The position numbers and the translations under genes are program-made. A DNA stretch of 64,000 bases from Sodiomyces alkalinus F11. Lineage: Eukaryota > Ascomycota > Sordariomycetes > Glomerellales > Plectosphaerellaceae. The stretch's first letter is position 1, and each line of letters begins with the position of its first letter. The notes beneath the pieces were generated by a model. It did not search any database, was not told where the DNA came from, and saw only the letters and a list, made by a program, of their open reading frames with translations. The stretch is from assembly GCF_003711515.1 (NCBI RefSeq), contig NW_021167094.1, positions 186,001-250,000 on the forward strand. The letters are read 5' to 3'. Of the stretch, positions 45,627 to 57,400 are shown piece by piece.

Positions 45627-48600
45627 TTAGGTATCCGTAAGATTGGCGTTTCTCCAGCCAAACATTCAACAGCTTTCTCCCTTTCCTGCCTCAGATGATG
45701 AACTGGCCGGTTCTGCAAGGGCAAAATCATGTAGCTCGTTTGGTCGCTGGGGTTGCGGAATGCTTCTGCGGGTTCCCGGCGTACGTTTGCGATCGTAGGG
45801 GAGCACGAGAAATTTGGAGAGCAGGCGAGCAGATGGTTTCGTAGACTTGGCGGATAGTCTTGACAGAAGACTCGGCGTGAATCGGAAAGGTGAAAGGGGG
45901 CGACAGGTTGCGCTACGGTAGGGGTTCGTTCAACCACAGCAAGGTAGGTGGTGTAACGGTCAAAAGGCTCCGAATGGCAGATCAGAGGTCGATAAACGAG
46001 TGAAATGGAAGCAGAAGCCTGCACAAGGGACCGGGGCGATGGGGCCAAAGCCAGACAGCCGACTTTAGTGTGACTAGCGGTGGTTTTCTGGATACTGTTA
46101 GCATATGGGGACTGTGATTATCCGTGAAGACGAGGCAACTGGGCCAGAGGACAGGCAACATATGGGCCCCTGACCATGAGCCGCCGAATTGTAGTTGCGA
46201 GGTTACCGCACTCCGCCGTGGGCCACCCCCGGAGAAAGGGGGAGACCTCAGCAGGCAAGGCTGGGATGAAGAGCAGAGTTACGTACGCTTGACGCTTCGG
46301 GGTTGACTGAGGAGACGCAGGATGCCACTGACTATCTCTTGGGAGGAGATGTTTCGTAAAACCACACACGCACGTCCTGAAGGAGGAGGACTTCGTATCA
46401 CCCCTCGTTGAGGGAGCACAAAAGCGGGAGACGTTCGCAAATAAGGCCGGCGGCAAGAACGCAAACAAGAGGTCGTCTTGCCACCACACCAGGTGTATGG
46501 TCGCGATGGCGGTGGCACCAACGACAATGAAAACAGAGAGAGGGTGAGACAAGCCTGGCTCACAAGACGCGGAACGATGTGGTGCGAGAAAGAAAGAACG
46601 GTTCGTGTGTTGTTTAAGGGGCGGCGAGACGAGCAAGGAGGCACGGAGAAGATGTTGGAAGATTCGGCGTCCGGAAACCAGCAGATCAAGCAACAATCAT
46701 GCGCGAGAGGGCTCGGTGGTTGCAGACCGTTGTGTTGTTAGAAAAATGAATGGCAACTGTTGAGCGTTTTTGATCCAGCTGAAGCACCTGGCTCCCGATA
46801 TTCCCAATGACTCGAGGGTCGGCGTTTCGAAGGGAGCCAAAGCGAAAGGTAAGCAAATGGGTTGGGTTAGAAGACAGCGAGTGACGGCAGCGCGGTGCTT
46901 CGGGAGACCAGACTGTAGGTACTGGACCGCAAAGACCAATACTTCCTAGACAAAAAGAAACGATTGTGTGTAAGTTTGAAAGGCTCGACCGCCGAGATCT
47001 CGGATCCTGTCGTGGCCGGTGTCGTGGCCGGTGTCTGTGTCGGTGCGGGTGGTACGGAGTGAAATCGATAAAGAGCGCATACACAGACAAGTGAAGGGAC
47101 TGTTCTCGGCGTGTGAGACGAGATGGAAGAAGGAAAAGAAAGAGGGGAAGACAACCGAGGTGAAGGTCTCGTAGTAAGAAGAGAAGCCAAGAGAAAAGAG
47201 CGGTAACAAAATGAGGAAACGAGACCAGGGGCCAAAGCCTGGAGCAAGTTCAGAGAGAAGAATTACAAGTGCAAGGTACGAAGCACGAATTAAACAAATA
47301 GACATGCGACGGCGGGATTACATTGGCCGGGGAAAGAGGAAGGAGAAGCAAGAAGCAAGAAGCAAGGAGCGGAAGGGGGAGTGCACACGGACGACATGGG
47401 GTAGGTAGCCCGGGGCAGGCAGGGGTCTGAATCTGATCTACGAGTACCTACCTTACATACGTTGCAGGTAGGTTTGTGACGTTTCTTGCTGTACTTCCAC
47501 ATATGAATGGTAGGTAATTGATTGATTGGGCGGTCGTTCTTTCCTTCGCCTTCGCGAAGGATACGGGGTGTAGTCGCACTTTGTACTCCGTACCTTCCTT
47601 AAACGCATCTTAGCCATTAGGTTCCTACCTACCTTACCTTACCTTAGGTAGGTGGATTCGTACTTGAAAAGAGTTCTAGGCCAAGTCCAAAGAAGTGTTC
47701 TTCACACCACACGGCACAACAATGTATTGATGAAAGATAATGTATGAATACTCATTATGCATTTGCCTCTTTATAAGGTACGCAAAAGTGCTGTTGGCGC
47801 GGAGTGAAATTAGATCATATAGCTGAGATAATCCAAATGTGATATGTTTTTAGGGTATCCTCGTATCTCTCTACCACCGTAAGGTACTGAGGTATTAATG
47901 GTGAATAATGTGCTTACCGGTCAAGTCAAAAAGAAATTGCGTAGTAATTAAGGTATAGTACCTTCACCAACGTCCTTGTTAGCCCAGGTCCGATTACTAT
48001 TCGTACATCGTACAAACCTTTCATACGTTCTACTTCGTCACATCTTGGTTACTGACGTTTCGTGTCTATTTCTGTGTATCTCTTTGACCTCGTGTGAGAC
48101 GAACCACCGGGAGAGAGAAGAGGCTAGATGACTGGAAAAGAGAGAGAGAGACAGACGTCGTCGTTCGTTAGGCATCACCTCACTGATCCGCTACGTGGGG
48201 CTTTATGGGGCTTTGCTAAATCAGAAACACTAGCGCAGGAACCTGCAACCAACACCTGTCTCGGCCTTTTCTGTCCCGCGGGGGCACAGACCACATAAGG
48301 CAAAGTACCGAAGCAGCTCGTGGCGGGGATTCCATTCAGCCACACGCGACTGGTAATGATTTCACATAGGACCCCTTGGAATAGGTACTTCGAATACAGA
48401 TGTACTTGGAAGAAAGACCAGGGTGGACACAACCAAGGCAGTATTTTTCGATTTTTTTTAACTTATTTTGCCATTTTTTCCGACCTTGGCCCCTTCATTT
48501 CGATCCCTCGAGGTCCATTCTAGGCGACTTAAGCACCAGAGCTTGGGCCACAACATCCTCACTTTGATATACTTAGGTATCAACTTCAGCCACAGACCCA

Positions 48601-49320
48601 ACATAAAAGAAGGTCGATCTTCGAGAAACGAATAGACGGGAGGATGGATGTTCATAACGACAGACGGTTGATGAGCCATTCACGACAGCGTATAGATGGG
48701 ATGGGGTTGGCATCTTTCCTTTCTACTGGTTGGGCACTGGAACAATGTATCCATACAAAGCAGTCTGTTCGACGAAACCCCCTAGAATACCTACATAGGT
48801 AGACAGGTACTCAGCCTGGAGATATATCATCGATGCTGCTGTACCATGGAGAAAAAAAGAACGCCTGAAGGGCAAACCAGTTAAAGCACTACAAATTGAT
48901 ACATCGCATGGCTTAATTATACGACATACACCTACAGAAACTCCGGAGTACGGAGTACGGAGTACGAATAAGTACTTCGTACAGATGGTGTTCCCGCAAG
49001 AATTGATAATTATCTAATCATCTCACGAGACCAGCCCCCGTCATGTGATGACCTAGCTTCCCCGTTGAATTATGACTAAGCAGATGTCCTTTAGGCGTCG
49101 TCATCAACTTCCACTTTCGGGTCTTTCGGCGGCAACACCCATCACTCCACTTTCCAACACCATCTCTCCCATTCACCTTCAAAGACAAACCACCGACAAC
49201 ATCCGAATGTACGAACACTAAATCTTCTCCATCCTCTCGCGAATCTTCGCATCTTCGACTCAATCCATTCCCTACTTTTGTTGATTTTGCTCTGCTCTCC
49301 CATCTCATAGTCTCACAACC
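45627..49320. other. Divergent intergenic region
   Basis: 3.7 kb between two outward-facing genes. CT-rich minus-strand sequence at 46100-47300 probably contains the leader of the EGF-like gene. Also present: CTACCTTACCTTACCTTAGG at 47627-47646, TACTCCGTACC at 47583, a GTGTCGTGGCCG direct repeat near 47008-47030, AG dinucleotides at 48140-48153, and a TACGGAGTA cluster at 48945-48982. No gene is supported. Confidence 0.5.
48945..48982. repeat. Tandem CGGAGTA units with flanking TACTTCGTAC
   Basis: Three consecutive CGGAGTA heptamers followed by AAGTACTTCGTAC, about 340 bp upstream of the next gene's start codon. It is the second dense cluster of this dispersed motif. Confidence 0.85.
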
Positions 49321-50517
49321 ATGCTCTGGAAGCATCTTGCCGCCACTGGCCTGGCGGTGACCACGGCCCAAGCCTCTCTCGTGGTTCCCGACGTCTTCCT
49401 CGATGACTTCATCAAAGCCCTTCCTGTCGTCCACGCCGACAGCCCAGCACAACCCGTACAGGAGCAGACTATCAAGCTTGAGTGTCCCGGGTGCCCAGTC
49501 CAGCTGCGGCGTGGGGAAGGGCGGTGGGATACCAAGACCGACATTGAAAACTACCTCGAGTTGAAATTCGCCATCGATACCACTACCGACGCCGCCGACC
49601 GTCTGCTCGTCAACGAGTTTGAGATCTACCCGGATTCCGCCCCTTGGTACTCTTCGCTGAGCGCCCCGCAAATCCTCGAGTTCACTCAGGCGGTCACCAG
49701 CCACCGGCACAAGGGGCGCCCTTTGCCCCGGCCTCTGGGCTACGGCCTGTCCATCCGACCTGTCGTGACAGAGGAGGATGGCGGCGAGGAGGTGGAGCTC
49801 ATCGAGATCGATCTCCAGGTCATCGAGGTCGGAAATAGCTTTGTTCAGGGCATTCCCAACGTCAAGGTACAACTGCTTCGCACCGCCAGCGGCAAGCTTT
49901 TGATCGCTTCCGCCGAGAAGACTGCTTCCACCACCGCCCCTGCCGAAACCCCGAGCGGTGACGACGTCGAGTGCGAGACTACATACTGCAGGTGGCGCTC
50001 TGCCGTCATGAAGGGCCTTAAGAACATGCAACACCACTGCGGCGGCGCTGTTCAGACCTCCTCGCAGGGTGCTGACCAGTCTGGCCATACTCACGAGCAC
50101 ATGCCTGGACAGTACAAGAAGCACCACACTTGGGCCCGCTTGGTCAAGAACGTGACTTGGAGCATCCTGCTTCCCGTCATCATCGGTCTCGTCGCCGGTA
50201 TCAGCGTCAGCATGTAAGTTTTGAGACTTTCATCATCCATACCCCGCTCTTTTGGGCCCGGGAAGCGAACTGACAGGTGTATTAGTTTCGGCATGCTGGT
50301 CGGCACTGTCGTCATCTTCCTCTGGCGCGTCCTTGTTCGCCGCCAGTCCCCCTGGGTGCGCCGCCAGTGCCGCCGCCGCGGCCATTCTTGCTCCAAGGCC
50401 TCTCGGCGCGAGACTGCCGCCGCCGCCGAAGAGAAAGTAGCTCTTATGGAGAGTCAGGATGACGACGTTGCCCATCTCCCCCCGTACGAGGAGAACCGCA
50501 ACACGGCTCAGCCCTGA
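49321..50517 (+). CDS. Conserved fungal secretory-pathway membrane protein (DUF7728-like)
   Basis: Exons 49321-50213 and 50286-50517 (GTAAGT..TTAG, phase 2); 374 aa. The N-terminal signal peptide MLWKHLAATGLAVTTAQASL is followed by a lumenal domain with CPGCP near residue 60, a conserved-looking core (NEFEIYPDSAPWYSSLSAPQ, GYGLSIRPVV, IDLQVIEVGNSFVQGIPNVK) and CETTYC near 220. One membrane segment is interrupted by the intron (LLPVIIGLVAGISVSIFGML..). The cytoplasmic tail is Arg/Cys-rich then acidic and ends YEENRNTAQP. This architecture matches a widespread, uncharacterised ascomycete family, which I recall as DUF7728; the assignment is from memory of pattern only. It is convergent with the PKS. 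Confidence 0.8.
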
Positions 50518-51435
50518 TCATATTCTTCCCTTCCGTACATGGTATTCGCCTCGACGTGTCGTGGAACGGAAACAAGTAAAAGAAAAGAAGAAAAAAAGGA
50601 ACCATCCTTATCGGCTTTCTTTGGATGACAAAGAAAAATATTGCACAACATGGGACAGAGGATTGATATAACGGCCTTGCAACGACACTCGAAAACAAAA
50701 TCAACAATTCAAAAACATAATAAAAAAATAAGAATCGGAAATCCCGAAAAACTCAAGATTCGAACTCGAAGATAGTCCGGAAAACAACCAACAACGGCGT
50801 TATGTTCCTTTCTGTCTGCTTTGGACGTTATCCTCCCTCGCTGCGGCAAAGCTTGGGGTTGAGCGAGGTCAAGAAGCAACGCCATGCGTTGGGATCTTGC
50901 GAGACTGACGAAGCGTGCCAGTCTAGCGAGGATAACACAGCACAGTCGCTCTCCTTTTCTTACTTGTTCTGCGCTTTTCTGCTGTGATTGTATCATCGTT
51001 TATCATAGGCGAATACCGAAATACCCACATTCCTTTGGTTGTTCTTTGAAGCGGTTTAGATAGGAAATTGACTTCTGTACCAACTTCAACTTCACATGCG
51101 TCTCATTCATTGCGTGTTGTCTGTGGGTGCCTTCCATGCCATGATCGCCAAGAGAAGTTGAGGAATCATGACCGATTTTATCAAAATAATTATCAAAATA
51201 CGGTTGGTTATCCAGCCATGCCCGGCAAGATTTGGCTTTGGTTTGCAGTCTTGCCAGATGGGCAACACCGACATCTCGGGCATATATATGTACACAAAAG
51301 CCCATATCCACGGCCTGTCTTTTTTTTTTCCGTCCCCCTTCTTCTTCCGAGTGTTCTTTTTTTTTCTTTTTTTTTTCTTGTACCTTACACCAACACGAAA
51401 AAAACACAACGTATCCGCCTTTCCGCCCGTTACCC
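50518..51435. other. Convergent 3' regions of the 49321 gene and the PKS
   Basis: About 900 bp. It contains an A/G-rich tract at 50574-50603 (after the plus-strand stop) and a T/C-rich tract at 51307-51381, which is A/G-rich on the PKS strand. No gene is supported. Confidence 0.55.
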
Positions 51436-54400
51436 TCATTCCGCTAGAACCTGGTCCGCCATCCGACTAGCAAGCTCGAGAATCGTATTATCGCCCAAAA
51501 TATTAAAGACCGAAATACTGGCGCCGACCTCGTCCAGCGCCCACACGCGGATGCGAACCGCCATGAGGGAGTCGATCCCGTACTCCTTGGGACAGCTGCC
51601 CTCGTAGATATCCTCCGCCTTGACGGTCGACAGCCTTGCCGCCAGCTCTCGTTTCAGCGCCTGGCAGATGAGATCGGAGGCCTCGGCCGGGGACGAACAC
51701 GACGCCAACCGCGCCTTCAACGTCGCGGCCCCGGTCCCGGCGGTCGAAGCATCGGATCCGACGACGGTGAGGTCGGGCGGAGGCATATCCACCAGGTTAA
51801 GGTAAGCGTAGGCCGCAGTCCGAGACCAGTAAGGGTCCGCGGGGCGGTTTTGGCGGATGAGCCCCCCCGTACCGATCCCCAGCACGACCTGAGCGGGCAG
51901 GGGCACGCCGTCGTAGATTTCCCCCGCGATGGCGCGCTCGATGATTTTCAGAAAGTCCTGGTGGCGGATTCCGTAGAAGCCGCTGTCGCGTAGCTTTTGC
52001 ATGGTCGCGTCGTCGTCGGCTACCATTCCGGCCTCCAGCACGGGGCCGATGTCGAGGGAAATGGCCCGGCCCGCAATGGTGCCGCTTCGGGCTAGGGAGT
52101 CCATGAACACGTTGCCGGCCGAGTAGTTGGCCTGGCCGCGATTGCCGATAATGCCGGCGGAGCTGGAAAGGAAGATGAAAAAGGGGCCGGAGTCGGAGCC
52201 GGAGTCGGAGTTGTTGTCACTGTTGCTGCGGTTTCGGCCGAACGTGTTTACAAGATTGCGGGTGCCCTCTCCCTTGGGCGCCACGACCTTTTGCCAGGAC
52301 TCGTACTGCATGTTGTCGAAGAGCGCATCCTAAGAACAAGAAGGTCAATAAATACTATTCCTAGGAAGAGAAGCAATGAAATTATGCCGCCGTACCTGAA
52401 GAACCGCGGCACACTGGACCACGCCGGAGACGGGCGGCATATCCAGTAGGATATCCTTCTCATATACCCCCCGAAGTGCCGCTGTGTCAGAAATGTCTAC
52501 CGGAAAGTGCTTCGCCGTGACGCCCTGCTTCTCAAGAGAAGTCAGGAAAGTATTGGCGTCATCCGATTTGGTCGCCGACCGAGATAGGAAAACAAGATTG
52601 CGAGCACCGTTGTCCACAAGCAGCTGGGCGATACTTCGCCCCAGGCCACCAAGACCTCCTGCCAGAACATAGGTCCCACTGTCGATGCTATCTCGGAGCG
52701 GCTTTAGCTGCCTCCTACGGGGCAAAGCGACCGTTGTGTCCGGGCCGGCGGTCACGAACACGGCGCTGGCAGGGGTTTGGAGACATCGGAAGGCGTCAGA
52801 CAGCCCAGACAAACAGAAGGTATCGACGAGCTGGCTCGGTTTAATAGCATGCCTTTTCTTAAGGTGCATGTCTTCGACGCGGTTGAAAATCTCGGCAATG
52901 AGATCAGGATCTTCCGCTAACAAGGCCGCCAGGTCCAGACGCAGCATGGAGAGACGAGAGAAGGCAGCACAAGGACGGGCGTCTGAGTGGTTCTCCATGT
53001 AAATAAGGGTGCCAGCTGGGAAGAGAATTAACATGGTTATCGGTCGCCATGGGGGGGGGGGGGTTATAATGAACTTACTCGTCTTCACCACACGATCCGT
53101 CCCATCAAGGCAATCCAAAGTGGGAGCGTACACAATGTCCATCCACTGGCCTCCCGACTTTGAAAGAAGCTTGGTATGCCAGTCTGGATCGTCACAATTC
53201 TCTACATGACGGTCATCAAGGCCGAAAGCGTCCCCTAGCAGTTGCCACTGCGCATTCGAGTTCGGCCCAGAAATGGTAGAGAATACCTCAGCCCCTTTGA
53301 GCTGCGCGATCTGAAGAGCAGCTTGCCCGTAGATGCTGGCACCACAGAGAATGAGCACCCTCTGGCCCTTCCTGAGATAACAACGCATGCAGAGACTGTA
53401 GTATGCTGAAATCCAGGCGCTGGGGACGCACATCCGTAGTCCGCCGGGGATCTTCTTGACAAATCTATGATCAACCCGATGCTGACTTTTCAGTGAACCT
53501 TGCTGGGCGAGACCGACAACTTCATCGTTCGGATAGATGCCTTTCACGTTGGCTCCGACACGAGTTATCGTCCCCATGAGGTCCATGCCTATAGTCGTTT
53601 TGCGAGAATGACCGGTGATCGTTTGCCAATCGTCATGGTGAAGAATTGATCCACCGAAACTCATCTCGATCTCGTAGGGGGAAAGGTCCCCGTCAACTGT
53701 TCCGTATCTGTACTCGAAATTTCCGCATTCCTCACGGTGTTCGTTTGGTGGAAGTACCAGCAGTTCCTTCGTCTCTCCGTCAAGAAAGGGGTGCATGGAG
53801 GAGGGCGTACTGGAGAAGGTATCTTCAACCAGGTCGTTCAGTTCCTTGAGGGGAACTAGTCGAGGGATAAAAATTCGGCCATGGTCCTCGGCATATTCGG
53901 ATTCTCGTGGCCCGACGAGGGGAGGGCTGATGATTGAGCGATCCAAGACAGAGAAAATGCTTCGACCAGCTTCCGATATTTGCGTGGCCTCATCCAAGTC
54001 CAACGTGGTAACGACCGTCTCGGGATCCTCTGACACCAAAGTCCGCGCCAGGCCTATGACAGGAGAATTACAGGGGATTGTAGGCCTTCGGTTGGCACCC
54101 CGCGTCACCCACAGGACGGCCTCGGCGGCCTTGTAGACATTCCGGAAGAGCGTGAAATGCTCGTGAGTCCAGTTCCAGACGAAAGATTGTGCAGGGCCTA
54201 GGTCGAGGAGGGACACCACGACCTTTCGGCTAGCTTGGGCGCAGCGTAGGGCGCAGAGATTTTCGAGATGGACAATCTCAACCTGGATATGATGATCGTT
54301 GCTAAGAAGACAGGAAAGAGCCTGGCCGAGCTTGTCCACCTCCTCGTTCGGATGGTCTGGCATGATAATGAGAATAGCACGCGTACGGTGTGGGGCATGG

Positions 54401-57400
54401 GTGCGGGTGACACGTTGAGCGTTGAAACCCATCGTCGTCGTCGTCGTCGCCGTCACGTGGATATCGATTTTGTAGGTCATCGTAAAGCAACCGGAGCCGG
54501 CATCCCACGAGCTGCATGCCCTGCCAGTGTCTCCTCCCGTGAAACCTTCGCTGTCCCTTCTGGAGAGGAGCAACCCATCCGGGAGAAGAAGTTTCTCGAG
54601 GTACTCATCGTCTCCCTTGTTCTCGCATGAGATGATGAGATGATATTCAGGGTCCAGGTCGGTGTCGTACCGCAAGGTGCGCTCTTCCAAGAAATGTCGA
54701 GTTGGGGAACCGAGAAAAGCCTTCTGGAGGTGATCAAGAGTCTGGGGCGATGTGGTGTCGGAAAGGCTGTACCTCAAGAGACGTGGTGCGTATCCATCCG
54801 GTGAGCTGACGTGGTCGAGAATGTGTTTGGCTAGGTGGTGATCGCCCCCTCGTTGAAGGATGGACAGGCCGGGATACTTGTGTGCCAACAGACACAGCAG
54901 CTCCTCGAACTGATCCTGACCAACAGAAGCCGAACAGACGTCCTCTTTCCACTGAATCTCGGTACAGAGATTGTGGTGGCTGGGGATGTAGTCGGTTGTG
55001 GGCAGGGCCGTCATGCGCAGTCCCTCGACGATGATGGATGGACGGTCCCAGTCGACGGTGGTCATGGCAATATCGGCTTCGGCACCTCGAAGGCCCGACC
55101 TCGCAGCGGATGCGTATCCGAAAAGCTCCTTGCCCGCTCCTTGGGCCACGTCGGCAGACACGAACAAGCTGGAGAGGGACGTAGGTACCATCGGCGTCTC
55201 GTCAATCGCAAAGAGCATCTGGAAAACCGCGTCGAGTGTAGCCGGATGGAGGATGTGGTCGAATTCGAACTGACAGGGCATGCCGGATTTGGTGTCGGGG
55301 ATCACAACGGTTCCGACGCATTGCTTGTCTCCCTTCGACACCGATTTGATGTTCCGAAAGGTAGGGCCGTAGTTCATCCCCACGATATCGAGCATGTCGT
55401 ACAGATGTTTGGGGTCCACAGCCTTGGTGGAGTTGGATCTGGCCTTCTCGAAAGCTTCGCCGCAACAGGGGGTTGCCGTCGCCTCGGTTGGGCAGCTGGA
55501 GGAGCAAAGTCGAACCTCCACGCAACCATAGGCGTGTCTAGTCCACTTCCCGTTCAGGGTTCGTCCGTATATGGTCCAGTCGAAAGAGATGCCATGGAGC
55601 ACTTCCTGAGACCCCTGTTTCATGTTAAGGCAGACCTCAAGGCCGTAAGAGGTCTCCGGTATAACCATAGGGTTCTCGATGCGCACGTTGGTGATGACGA
55701 AGCCGCTGGGGGTAGCATCTCTAGCTACTCTCTGTCGGCTTCCTTCAATGACCATGCTTATCATTCCCGCAGCCGGATAAACGATGGTCTTCTGGACTTG
55801 GTGGTCCCCGAGCCAGGGGTTTTCAGAGACTCGCAGAAAACCTCGCCATCTCGGCTCTTGCGGCATCGAGTCAGGCGTAGGAGACCCGATGAGATCACGA
55901 CGGCCAAAGTTGCGGAATCGATATTCTACGGTCAGTGGAGATTCGTGCCAAAATCTCTTCCCATGGTCCCAGGGATAAGATGGCAGATCCGTGAGAGTCT
56001 CGAGAAGGCCATGTGACGACCCTCTGCAACAAGAAATGGATGGTTAGCTGCGTGCACCTGTGTATGTCACAGTAATATACCACTCAGAAGGCATCCAGAG
56101 AACCACTTACTTTCTGACGACCGCTTGCATGTTGAGGGGGTACCCTCGCGTCCACAAATGGCCACAAGCTCCTAAGATGGTATAGACCGCGTTCCCCTTT
56201 CGGTCCATTACAGAACGGTAGAGCGGACTGGGTTTGGCAGACATGGCGTCGACAATTTCCTCAAACGGTCCCTTCAGCGTTCCGTGTGGGCTAATGTCGA
56301 GCACCACATCCGGTCGAGTCTCCGAGATCATGGTCCGAACGGCACGGGAGAACATGACCGGGGATACTAGGTTATCCGCCCAATATCGGGGGCTTCGCAG
56401 CTCATGGGGCAATAGGCGGCCACCAGTAACCGTAGAGAACATTTCCGCAGTGGGGGTGCACGTTCCCGTGTCCACCTCCACCTCCCCGTCCGTGTCCCTC
56501 GCCAGGCCTACCACGTCTTGAAGAGAAGCCAGATACTCCGGCGCAACGGATAACATGTGGCTTGAATGATAGGCAACTTCGACCGGGAGTTCTCGGGCTA
56601 AGAACCCTTCGCTTCGAGCGTGGCGGACGATCCACTGGACGTCATCTCGGTCCCCCGACAGGGTAACGCATCTGGGACTGTTGAGACAGGCTATCTGGAC
56701 AGTGCTCTGTTTGTCGGTCCGTGCAAGATACTCTCGAGCTTGGTCTTCCGACATGGCCAGGACACACATGGAGCCCTCGACTCTGGAGGCAGAGCCGACT
56801 TTGGCTGCGGTAGCACAGAGCCCCCTGTAATACGCCACGGCCCAGGCCGTTTCGCGGTCGATCATCCCAGAGGCGTACGCGGCAGCAATCTCGCCGGAAG
56901 AATGCCCGACAACAGATCGAGGCTTGATGCCAAAGGCTCCGAGGAGGTCTACGAGTGCCACCTGAAGCGCCGTCGTTGCCGGTTGGCTGATCTGCGGTTG
57001 GCTTATACGGCTGGCGCTCGCCCCTTTGGCCATCTCCACGACCAGATTCAGTTGGAACCCTAGGCGGTCTCGGAGGTAAGCTTCTGCTGCATGAATGCTT
57101 TCCCTGTAAACCGGGAAACCCATCAGATCCCCTCCCATGGTCGCCCATTGGGCACCTTGGCCACAGAAAACGAAAGAAACTTTGCACAGGACATGGCCAT
57201 TCGTATTCGTGTTTGTCCTCGACCGAGTGAGTCCTCGTTGTCTCTCGATCAAAGCCAGCTGTTCCAAAACTTCAGCTCTGGAGTTGGCAACCACATGTGC
57301 CTTCCACTCAAACTTCGACCGTCGACAGCCCAGAGTGTAGGCGAGATTATCGAGGTCCCCTTGTGAGAGATTTGACGACGAGGATCGAAAGTGCTCCGCC

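Noticed and set aside
54835..56016. 393-aa plus-strand ORF inside the PKS
   Set aside because: It lies antisense to the DH exon. The minus strand encodes continuous HR-PKS domains.
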